NCBI RefSeq assembly: GCF_013426735.1
Contig: NZ_AP023277.1
Location: forward strand, 1 to 64,000
Length of the DNA: 64,000 nt
DNA from: Agrobacterium vitis
GTDB taxonomy: Bacteria > Pseudomonadota > Alphaproteobacteria > Rhizobiales > Rhizobiaceae
Direction: 5' to 3'
The notes under the pieces are model-generated. The model was given only the letters and a program-made list of their open reading frames with translations, was not told where the DNA came from and did not search any database. Positions 25,168 to 32,298 of this stretch are shown in pieces. The first letter of the stretch is position 1. The number at the start of each line of letters is the position of its first letter. The translations under genes and the position numbers were made by a program.

Positions 25168-25326
25168 CTTTTCCCCACATCGTCTCGGATCGACTAAGTA
25201 TGATGAAAGCAACTTTGTTATTCAAATACTTATGTCTTGGTTTCCGGCACCAAACCCCAATTTTCACAACAAAAGCGGCGTTGGTTTCCTCGTCTCTTGT
25301 TTTTTGGCCGATCACAGAGATGTAAC

Positions 25327-25353
25327 CATTGCCGTGTCGGTGAATCGGCAATG
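25327..25353. other. Hairpin between kinase gene and ABC-3C genes
   Basis: Perfect 8-bp arms CATTGCCG/CGGCAATG in the ~190-bp gap that separates the kinase stop (25361) from the ABC-3C start. There is no T-tract, so it may be an RNA processing or weak attenuation element rather than a terminator. Confidence 0.4.
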
Positions 25354-25360
25354 TATGTAG

Positions 25361-26431
25361 TCAGTCTATTACAACAATCGGGTGGCCACGATACCGTGGG
25401 GAGCCAGGAAACTTCGAATAACAAACTCTGCTGTTGGTTCGCACCGAGGGACGCCTTTCTCCATAAACGCTCTCCATACTAAAAAAGACCGGGGCACCCC
25501 CTTCGTCGATAAAGCCACTGTATCCATTCTGGATAAGATTGTTTATTTCCCCCTCGCTTCGATGGACATTGATGTAGCAGACGCCTGAAATCTGTTGGAC
25601 GAGATCGTCTGCGGTAGGGCGGTCGTCGGGTGCGTACGAGAGGCACGCTTCGACGATGGACTGCAGTTCCGAGGCAAGCGGCTGGTATTGAGCGTTACTT
25701 GTCATAAACGCTGGCCATGGGGCACGATTGCGTGTCTGCACATTGACGGCCGCCTGTAAATAGACGCCAAACGGGTAGATGCCCGTCATAATTTTGAACA
25801 TCATCGCTCCAAGCGACCAGATGTCCGCTTCAGGTCCGGGATGATCGCCGGGAGCGCGAAACATCATCTCAGGCGCCATGAACGGCAGAGCCCCCCTAAT
25901 TGTGCCAGATGTTGATCGGGTGAGATCACCATCTTTGGCAGCGTCAGCAAAGACCTCTGCGGTAAGCGTGGCGATCCCGAAGTCAGTGATCTTTAAGTGG
26001 TGAAGGTTAACCCCGGGCTCTGCAATTACATTACTCGGCTTAAGATCTCGATGCACCACGCCCGCGTGATGCGATGCTGCTACACCCTTCGACAAATGAT
26101 GAAAGACTCTTGCAGAAAGGTGTGGGTCTACTGCGCCGAAACGAGCTAACTTACTATCCAGTGTTTCTCCTGGAACATATTCCTCAATAAGATACAGCCT
26201 CTCATCTTCTTCGATATAGTCGAGCGTTTTTGCGACATTGTGGTGGTTCACTTTGGCGGCAATAATGGCGCTTTGGGAAAAGCGCTTGTTTTGCTGCCCG
26301 GGCTGCGGCGTCTTGAGCGCAACATCGACGCCTAACAACTGGTCCTCGGCAAGGTATACATCCTGCATCCCGCCACTGCCGATCGTCCCTTTAATGCGGT
26401 ATCGATTCGATATTACCTGATCTACTCTCAT
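25361..26431 (-). CDS. Ser/Thr protein kinase with C-terminal cold-shock-like domain
   Basis: A 356-residue kinase with intact signature: glycine loop G-S-G-G-M-Q-D-V (18-25), Lys40, H-R-D-L-K-P-S-N (127-134, catalytic Asp129), D-F-G (150-152), A-P-E (186-188). After the kinase (~residue 290) comes a short domain, G-Y-S-G-F-I-D-E-G-G...V-F-F-S-M-E-S-V-x-G...R-V-C-Y-S...R-G-H-P-I-V-V, with the layout of a cold-shock/OB nucleic-acid-binding fold. A kinase fused to such a domain suggests nucleic-acid sensing; that is inference. ATG 26431 overlaps the stop of the second kinase (ATGA). It is the last gene of the PP2C-kinase-kinase operon. Confidence 0.85.
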   Translation of the reverse strand: MRVDQVISNRYRIKGTIGSGGMQDVYLAEDQLLGVDVALKTPQPGQQNKRFSQSAIIAAKVNHHNVAKTLDYIEEDERLYLIEEYVPGETLDSKLARFGAVDPHLSARVFHHLSKGVAASHHAGVVHRDLKPSNVIAEPGVNLHHLKITDFGIATLTAEVFADAAKDGDLTRSTSGTIRGALPFMAPEMMFRAPGDHPGPEADIWSLGAMMFKIMTGIYPFGVYLQAAVNVQTRNRAPWPAFMTSNAQYQPLASELQSIVEACLSYAPDDRPTADDLVQQISGVCYINVHRSEGEINNLIQNGYSGFIDEGGAPVFFSMESVYGERRPSVRTNSRVCYSKFPGSPRYRGHPIVVID

Positions 26432-27477
26432 GACATGACCTCTGGATGCGACACATCGAATGTAACAAATCTCCGGTTCGAACCAACCCCGAAGGTTATC
26501 ACGCAGCATCCCGGCATAGAGGAGCCGGAATTCGCAACTCCGTTGTTGATGAAAACGTTACCGCTCACAGAAACAATCACGAAATCGTAGCCGTTGTATT
26601 CGATTGCTATAGCACCGACCGTGCCTGCGTTGAGTGATATCTTCCGCCGCTTATTGTCCAGCTGGTGTATCTTTCCGTCCATGACGACGAGCGCGCGGTG
26701 TGCGTTTGCAAGCAATCTGCGTTCAATTATCCTTTGAACTGCGACCATTGTCGGGCGTTTCGCCGAGACATGATCGAGACAAGCAACGAGCGTCGCCATT
26801 ATCTCATTCGGGACCGTCGGGAATGCGCCCATCAGGGCAGGAACAGACACTGGCCTTGGTGGTATTCCGGCCAGCTCAGCCGGAACACGTTGGTTTAAGA
26901 GGGCCAGCGCCGTCACGCCGAAAGCATAGACATCAATCGAATTGTTGAAGCTTACTGTGTCGCTGCCCCAGAGTTCTGGTGCCATAAACACGGGGGTTCC
27001 AACTACTCCACGTGTTCGAGCATCGTCGCGAGATCGGGCAAGTCCAAAATCAATGATCTTGACCACGCCTTCGCTGTCTAGGCGGATGTTGTTCGGCTTG
27101 ATGTCTCGATGAATCACCCCCGCATCATGAATATCCTTCAGTCCGCAAGCAATTTGCCATATGACGCCAAGGTAGTTGCGATCCGGGGCAAATGCGCCGA
27201 TAGCAAGATTAGCGCCAGCTATATATTCCAACACAATTGCTTTTTGTGGCCGTTGAGGGGTTCCGACATCCACGATATCGTGAAGCTGAACCACGTGCTT
27301 AGAGCGGACTTTGGCTAAGGCCTTCTGTTCATCGAGCAAGCGCCTCTCATCTATACCCAGCTGAAGTCGCTTTACGACCACCTGCCGCTTTAGGTGGAGG
27401 TCTGTGCATTCAAGAATTTCGCCCATTCCTCCAGCGTCAGAATTACCAGTGGGCTGATATCTATTCGCGATTATCAC
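26428..27477 (-). CDS. Ser/Thr protein kinase with C-terminal FHA-like region
   Basis: A 349-residue kinase: degenerate glycine loop D-A-G-G-M-G-E-I, Lys36, H-R-D-I-K-P-N-N (123-130), D-F-G (143-145), A-P-E-L. The last ~90 residues are beta-rich (ALVVMDGKIHQL...AGTVGAIAIEYNGYDFVIVSVSGNVFINN...VITFGVG), with the look of an FHA-like sandwich, which would bind phosphothreonine peptides; that call is tentative. A GTG at 27477 with GGGAGAGG upstream is the probable start; the gene overlaps the PP2C gene by 17 bp. It is the middle gene of the PP2C-kinase-kinase operon. Confidence 0.82.
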   Translation of the reverse strand: MIIANRYQPTGNSDAGGMGEILECTDLHLKRQVVVKRLQLGIDERRLLDEQKALAKVRSKHVVQLHDIVDVGTPQRPQKAIVLEYIAGANLAIGAFAPDRNYLGVIWQIACGLKDIHDAGVIHRDIKPNNIRLDSEGVVKIIDFGLARSRDDARTRGVVGTPVFMAPELWGSDTVSFNNSIDVYAFGVTALALLNQRVPAELAGIPPRPVSVPALMGAFPTVPNEIMATLVACLDHVSAKRPTMVAVQRIIERRLLANAHRALVVMDGKIHQLDNKRRKISLNAGTVGAIAIEYNGYDFVIVSVSGNVFINNGVANSGSSMPGCCVITFGVGSNRRFVTFDVSHPEVMS

Positions 27478-28534
27478 CGGTGTCCTCTCCCGAATTCCCC
27501 TCAATTTTTATCTCGAGCTGAATGTCCTCTTTCGCAATGCTCTCTTTCTTCTTGCCCTTGTTATTGTTTTTACCCTTGTTGCCTGCGGGCCGGCTACCGC
27601 GTGAGGGTGCGTGTGGGCTTCCCGCGGTCTTATCCACATCCTCAATGCGGTCGCGGGTTGGCAGGGTCGCCTGAGAGGAGAGTCTTGGCGCGGCAGGACT
27701 CGCCGACTCCAGACTAAAACAGAGGCTGCCATTTGGATCCCACACTTGCAGTAGGTCTTGCGGAACTGCGGGGCTTGCCGAAGCTAACATTGAGAGGTCA
27801 ACGAAGGCGCTAGAGGCATTGTCAGGCCCGCCGCACCAGCGCGCTAGTGCGGAAAGCCGCTCTGCGGCGCTTCTAACAGTGGGCGAGTTAGCCAACACCG
27901 TTTGCAGCGTTAGCGTTTCAACAAAATGTATGCCGTCGCTCGTAATCGCGAGATTTTTTGATCCACTAGGAATCTCACTTATGAACGGCTGCATTTCGGG
28001 CCCCATCCCAATGAATTGGAGAAGTTCCCGCCCGTGTCCACCAACTGCTTCTGCTAAGGAGTCATCTTTCGTGAGCCGTTCGACGCGCGTGTTGGGGCCG
28101 AAGCTGTAAACTCTGCTGTCGCCTACATGAGCGACGAATGCAGCGCCACCGCCACCCAAAACTACAGCAGACAGCGTCGCACCACCCTTGCCGCCCGCGA
28201 ATTTGAATACCGATTCATTGGCGGCGGATACTGCTTGATGAATTTTTTGCTGGATAGGGCCGTGATGCGTCGCAAGGGTGACAAGGAAATTGGTCATGGC
28301 GAGCGTGGCGCATTTGGCACCTTCGCGCATGCCACCCATACCATCGACCACGGCTGCTACGAGGAGCCGATTGCCATTGGTCCCTTCCATTGATAGGGCA
28401 GCCACCCGGTCTTGGTTTTCACTACGCTGTAGCCCGACATCTGTGGTCAGCACGACGGCAGGCAAGTCGAAAGCCTGACTGATGGCGCGATCAGGCACGT
28501 TTCGAGACAGCCATGTTTCTAACTTCTGCCGCAA
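27461..28534 (-). CDS. PP2C-type Ser/Thr phosphatase
   Basis: A ~357-residue phosphatase with PPM/PP2C motifs in order: R-S-E-N-Q-D-R-V, V-D-G-M-G-G, H-V-G-D-S-R-V-Y, T-S-D-G-I-H, and G-G-P-D-N-A-S-S at about residue 245, giving the metal-binding aspartates needed for catalysis. The last ~60 residues are low-complexity and lysine/asparagine-rich (SRPAGNKGKNNNKGKKKES), perhaps a nucleic-acid- or protein-binding tail. TTG 28534 is preferred as start because AGGAGG lies 5 bases upstream; a TTG at 28564 lacks such a signal. First gene of the leftward operon; it would oppose the two downstream kinases. Confidence 0.88.
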   Translation of the reverse strand: MRQKLETWLSRNVPDRAISQAFDLPAVVLTTDVGLQRSENQDRVAALSMEGTNGNRLLVAAVVDGMGGMREGAKCATLAMTNFLVTLATHHGPIQQKIHQAVSAANESVFKFAGGKGGATLSAVVLGGGGAAFVAHVGDSRVYSFGPNTRVERLTKDDSLAEAVGGHGRELLQFIGMGPEMQPFISEIPSGSKNLAITSDGIHFVETLTLQTVLANSPTVRSAAERLSALARWCGGPDNASSAFVDLSMLASASPAVPQDLLQVWDPNGSLCFSLESASPAAPRLSSQATLPTRDRIEDVDKTAGSPHAPSRGSRPAGNKGKNNNKGKKKESIAKEDIQLEIKIEGNSGEDTGDNRE

Positions 28535-28923
28535 ATCCACCTCCTGATTTTGCTCGCCCCCCAAACTCGGCCCAACCGCTTAGTCACGCTCGTTCCGAAT
28601 GTTTCACAACTACCTGTCCGTTGCTGCTCAACGCGCAACGTTAAAGCGTTGGTCGCTGTGGACAAGGCCAATCTAGCAATTTTATCAAGTTATTAACGTT
28701 TGTAGCTCGTCCACGGAACGAGGAAGGTATCGGAAAGTAGGTTCGGGTGGAACTGCGCAGAGATGACGTTGGGCATTCTTTCTCAATGATGCAGCCATTT
28801 CAGCAGGCTTACACCCACTGTCGGCGCGTTTATTGCTTTTTTTGCTCAGTGACGGGTCTGTTAGATGTTATTTACGACTTCACTCACCAGTGCATTGCCC
28901 CCAAACTAATTTGAAAAGGAGCT
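28535..28923. promoter_or_regulatory. Intergenic region upstream of the PP2C operon
   Basis: No gene supported in ~390 bp. AT-rich near 28670-28710 (TTTTATCAAGTTATTAACG), which would suit a leftward promoter for the PP2C-kinase operon. No clear palindromic operator noticed. Confidence 0.35.
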
Positions 28924-29397
28924 TCACTTCTCCGACCGGTCCTCCGGAGTCATCCGTGCGACAATGCCGATCAAGTTTCTCACAGCCTCGTGTGGTAGAC
29001 CACGGGTAAGGTGCGACAGCTCGAGGTGATCTTTTGCCTCTTCCGGCGTTCGCCCATAAAGATGAGGGGCGACTGCAAAGAGCATATCGATCGGCTGAAA
29101 GCCCAGGAGCTCGCACAGGTGGATCATCCGTGTGACTGTCATCCTTGAAAACGCGCGTTCGTAGCGACCGTATACGGCTGTCGAGAGACCGACGATTGAG
29201 GCGAAGTCCGCCCTGGTCAGCTTTTCGTCTTCGCGAGCCTTGCGCAGGAACGCGGCAAGTCTCTCGTCCATTTCCTTGAAACTCACAATGCCTTCGAAGC
29301 CTGGGCGGCGGTAAAGCGGCCGGTCTACTTCGTCGTCAGTGGTCTCAACGAGGCCCTTCGAACTCTTGTATTTGATTAGGTCTCGCGTTTCCGACAT
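28924..29397 (-). CDS. XRE-family transcriptional regulator
   Basis: A 157-residue protein with a central Cro/CI-type helix-turn-helix (~residues 45-100: ERLAAFLRKAREDEKLTRADFASIVGLSTAVYGRYERA...MIHLCELLGFQPIDML) and a C-terminal helical segment (PEEAKDHLELSHLTRGLPHEAVRNLIGIVARM). ATG 29397 follows GAGGGTG. It lies in the same direction between the VirC1-like group and the PP2C operon, so it could control either. A tandem 11-base repeat (29533-29561) upstream is a candidate operator. Confidence 0.82.
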   Translation of the reverse strand: MSETRDLIKYKSSKGLVETTDDEVDRPLYRRPGFEGIVSFKEMDERLAAFLRKAREDEKLTRADFASIVGLSTAVYGRYERAFSRMTVTRMIHLCELLGFQPIDMLFAVAPHLYGRTPEEAKDHLELSHLTRGLPHEAVRNLIGIVARMTPEDRSEK

Positions 29398-29532
29398 CAC
29401 CCTCAGCCTCAATCCGCTTTTCGAGCGGTATTATGTACCAAGCTGAACCAACATGGCACCAGTCTGTTCCTATGAATCACCAAACGGTGTTTCTACCAAT
29501 TTGGGGGTAAGGTGTACAATCGGCGGCAAGTT

Positions 29533-29561
29533 GCAAACTTAGCCAAATTGGCAAACTTAGC
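29533..29561. repeat. Tandem GCAAACTTAGC repeat
   Basis: GCAAACTTAGC occurs at 29533-29543 and 29551-29561, 18 bp apart start to start, in the gap upstream of the XRE regulator gene. The spacing is near two helical turns. Possible operator. Confidence 0.5.
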
Positions 29562-29618
29562 TTTGATATGATTACCGCTTCGACAAGCGGAATATAGCGT
29601 GTTTTCAAGAAAATCCAG

Positions 29619-30014
29619 CTATTTGGTTCTGAGAGAAACTAGAGCTAAATCCTCATCTTTCCGCTCGAAGACCCCTTCCAAGTGGGTATCTTCTTTGATC
29701 CAACCGAGTTTCGCAGTCATCTCACATGCGATGGCGTTTCGAGCTAAACGAATGCAGCGATCAACGTGAACTGACGATTGGGGGCCGTAGTTTTCTATAT
29801 CCCATTTGGATAGCATAAACAGTTGCACCTTGGCCGCTTGGTCAGTCGGCCAGTCGCCCTTATCGGTTACATCTGTCCCATTCACTGTTCGCGCCAAAAT
29901 GGAATGTTTAAGGCCGGGTAGGTCTATACCGACCATTGCCGCTTGTGGCGCGAGCACAACTCCGAGCACTCCGCCCAAGGCAACACCAATCAGGAATTTT
30001 GGATCGAGGATCAA
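29619..30014 (-). CDS. Hypothetical protein with N-terminal membrane anchor
   Basis: A 131-residue protein; residues ~6-25 (KFLIGVALGGVLGVVLAPQAA) form a membrane anchor or uncleaved signal. The rest is hydrophilic with C87 and C97. TTG start overlaps the stop of the RHH gene (TTGA), so it is coupled to the VirC1-like operon. No family recognised; accessory role in transfer is guessed from context. Confidence 0.6.
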   Translation of the reverse strand: MILDPKFLIGVALGGVLGVVLAPQAAMVGIDLPGLKHSILARTVNGTDVTDKGDWPTDQAAKVQLFMLSKWDIENYGPQSSVHVDRCIRLARNAIACEMTAKLGWIKEDTHLEGVFERKDEDLALVSLRTK

Positions 30015-30490
30015 TACCCGTTGTCCCGTAAGTATTGGTCTATGGCCGTTTTGATGATGACCGTCATTTTTATTTCATTCTCAACAGCGGCGCGGGCAAG
30101 GCGCTGCTTTGTGTCGAAGTCCAAGGGGCAGTTCACGAAGTGCTTGCTTTCCCTCGCCTTTGTCTGCTTCAGGTCCTGCAGGCGGACACGCGATGCCTCC
30201 TGACGGAGTGCCCGCGTCGTGGTGCGCTCCCGGCGGACCTCCTCATCGGGCGAAATTAAATTTCCGGCGCGTTGTTCCGGCGGCGGCTTCGTCTCTGCTC
30301 GATCAGGGGCAGCGTTGGTTTCTCGGCCTACCGGGACGGTGTTAATGGGAACGTCTTTTAACGGAGGCTCGGGTGGGACCGGCGCGTTCTGTGGGGCTTG
30401 TAGGGGCATAACCTGAGCGGCTGGTAACTCCTGACGCGGCTTGCGAGGAGCCACCGCGAAATCTGTAACGCTTGTATCGCGTTTCACCAT
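30011..30490 (-). CDS. RHH-domain partner of the VirC1-like ParA
   Basis: A 159-residue protein with a long proline-rich, disordered N-terminal half (residues ~20-75) and a C-terminal ribbon-helix-helix-like domain (KHFVNCPLDFDTKQRLARAAVENEIKMTVIIKTAIDQYL). VirC2, the partner of VirC1, is likewise an RHH protein, so this is a candidate VirC2-like DNA-binding partner near oriT. ATG 30490 lies just after the ParA gene. Orthology to VirC2 is not proven by sequence alone. Confidence 0.65.
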   Translation of the reverse strand: MVKRDTSVTDFAVAPRKPRQELPAAQVMPLQAPQNAPVPPEPPLKDVPINTVPVGRETNAAPDRAETKPPPEQRAGNLISPDEEVRRERTTTRALRQEASRVRLQDLKQTKARESKHFVNCPLDFDTKQRLARAAVENEIKMTVIIKTAIDQYLRDNGY

Positions 30491-30494
30491 TGCA

Positions 30495-31196
30495 TTAACT
30501 CCTTGCGTTGGTCTGCAGGAAGCCTTCGACTTCCTGCTTAAGGGCAAGAACCTCTGCCCTGGCCTTTTTTACGGGTCCCGTCAGCTCGAGCATCTGGAGG
30601 GTGCCATAGCCAGTTCGTATCTCTCGATAGGGATTGCGTTCGACAAGTTCAGTTTCGAGCAGATGCGAATTGTAGCCGCCCGAGCGAAGGTTGGCGACGA
30701 ACGGGCGGATCAATCGATATTCCTCGAGGGCGCGGTTCGGCATGCTTATCCGCGTCCGGTAAATGAGGTGGGGAATGTCTCGGCCTACCCGATCACTCAT
30801 TTCCGCCACGTCGTTTGCGGCTTGCCCTGCGGCAAGAATCTCGTCCTGCGATGGCTGGACCGGCGTAACCACAACATGGGAGCCCGCGATGATCGTATCC
30901 CTCGTGACGGTGTCTTGACCGGGGGAGTCCATGATCACCACATCATATTTTTCGGCGTCCCGGTTGAGTATATGCCGAATACCAGCGTCCTGGGCTGCCG
31001 TAACAAGAGTTATGCCGTCTGGCTGGTAGTCCTTATCAATCGACCGCTGGAACCACGTCGAGAGATTCTGCCTACCGTCTGCATCAATGAGGAGGACAGT
31101 CTTGCCTTCCAGAGCAAATTCTCCGGCCAGCAGGATGACAGCAGTCGTTTTTCCTGCGCCGCCTTTGCCGCTCACTGCGGACATACAAATCGCCAT
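30495..31196 (-). CDS. VirC1-like ParA family ATPase
   Basis: A 233-residue ParA-type ATPase: Walker A S-G-K-G-G-A-G-K-T-T (residues ~9-18), D-A-D-G-R-Q, V-V-I-M-D-S-P-G. The C-terminal block E-R-N-P-Y-R-E-I...G-T-L-Q-M-L-E aligns with the VirC1 block containing ERDAF and LHLTLL. VirC1 recruits the relaxosome to the transfer machine at the cell pole. Gene lies next to the probable oriT, mobC and relaxase, and is followed by an RHH gene. ATG 31196 follows AAAGGGA. Confidence 0.8.
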   Translation of the reverse strand: MAICMSAVSGKGGAGKTTAVILLAGEFALEGKTVLLIDADGRQNLSTWFQRSIDKDYQPDGITLVTAAQDAGIRHILNRDAEKYDVVIMDSPGQDTVTRDTIIAGSHVVVTPVQPSQDEILAAGQAANDVAEMSDRVGRDIPHLIYRTRISMPNRALEEYRLIRPFVANLRSGGYNSHLLETELVERNPYREIRTGYGTLQMLELTGPVKKARAEVLALKQEVEGFLQTNARS

Positions 31197-31329
31197 AGCT
31201 ATCCCTTTGTCTTCCCGAAGAGAATGGTGGCCTTGAGCCTCGAAGAAGTCGGAGCACCCCTTCTGTCTCGCGTTCTTTTGAATGAGCCCAGGCAACACGC
31301 ACGGTTGTTGTGATCTAAACAACGGCAGT

Positions 31330-31710
31330 GAAACACGGTGCTTTCTTACAACGGATAAGTGAACCACGAACCTATTATGGAAAAATAGGGTGCTGACGTG
31401 CAGTTCGTCAACACACTTGTTGAGATTTGAACCACGCTACATCCACATGACATGCGATAGCGCAGTGCCTTTGACGCACGACTTACTCATGTTGCGAGAG
31501 GTATGGAAAAGGCCAACTGGGCAACCACACGACCTATCGTGTGGTTTTCTCGTGTGACCTGTTGGATTGGTGAACCCCGGAGCCGCGTGAAGGCCGACTT
31601 TGGCAGCCGTACTCAGCCGCAAGGGCGTAGAGCGAAGCGTCCCTTGCGGCTGAGTACGGCTGCCATACCAAGGGCTTCTTAGCGGTTTTGGCGGTGAACC
31701 CTGGTGAGCG
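31330..31710. other. Probable oriT region with large inverted repeats
   Basis: Between the divergent VirC1-like and mobC/relaxase genes. Holds (a) a perfect 10-bp hairpin AACCACACGA/TCGTGTGGTT (about 31530-31555), (b) a perfect 25-bp inverted repeat (31601-31625 and 31641-31665) with a 15-base loop, and (c) the direct repeat GGTGAACCCYGG flanking it (31569-31580 and 31693-31704). Context and structure fit an origin of transfer. I could not identify the nick site. Confidence 0.6.
31601..31665. repeat. 25-bp perfect inverted repeat
   Basis: Arms 31601-31625 and 31641-31665 pair perfectly (outer bases TGGCAGCCGTACTCAGCCGC, continuing AAGGG), loop CGTAGAGCGAAGCGT. One of the strongest palindromes in the window and in the probable oriT. 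Confidence 0.9.
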
Positions 31711-31894
31711 TTTCAATGCTTTGAAGCCGATGCGTAAGCGTCGGAATCAGTGGGCGAGGAGATGGATTAAGGAGGTTGGTTTTGTTCGTAGTTTAAGGGT
31801 GGCAGGATACGAAAAAATGTTTTACATTTTGGTTGCTGCTATCGAGGGACTGGCCCTCGATGCCTTCGCGTTGCTCTGGAAAGGCCTTCGGCTG

Positions 31895-32296
31895 ATGAGT
31901 GAAAACAGTTTGGTGACGTCTGCGACTAAGGCCCGTAAAGACCGGCTTGTAAACGTGCGCTTGACGGATGCCGAACATGGAAAAATCGAGGAGGCAGCCA
32001 AAGCAGCTGATATGAGCGTGTCGGCATTTTTCCGTTCGCTTCTGCTTGAGGGCGCAGGCGTTCGGCCGATATTGACGCGTGATGACCGGCTTATCATGGC
32101 GGCTTTGCTGGAAGATATGCGCAAAATCGGCGTGAACTTGAACCAGGTCGCGCGAGCCTTGAACAGCGGTAAGGCCGTTCATCCGAGCGAACTGGATATA
32201 AATCTCGCCAACGTTCAGTCCATTCAGGCTGCTGTAATGCTTGAGCTTCGATCGCTTTCAAGGCGTGCTGGCTATCAGCGGCGTGGGGAGGAATAG
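31895..32296 (+). CDS. mobC: MobC-type relaxosome protein
   Basis: A 133-residue protein with an N-terminal ribbon-helix-helix (RKDRLVNVRLTDAEHGKIEEAAKAADMSVSAFFRSLLL) and the MobC helical motif IGVNLNQVARALNSG. MobC proteins bind oriT and help the relaxase open DNA. ATG 31895 (MSENSLVTSAT) is chosen because the RHH begins soon after; the frame extends further up but that part has no coding resemblance. Relaxase gene starts 2 bp after the stop. Confidence 0.85.
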   Translation: MSENSLVTSATKARKDRLVNVRLTDAEHGKIEEAAKAADMSVSAFFRSLLLEGAGVRPILTRDDRLIMAALLEDMRKIGVNLNQVARALNSGKAVHPSELDINLANVQSIQAAVMLELRSLSRRAGYQRRGEE

Positions 32297-32298
32297 CA

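Noticed and set aside
30441..31313. 290-codon frame opposite the VirC1-like gene
   Set aside because: The minus-strand gene has intact Walker motifs; the plus frame has none.
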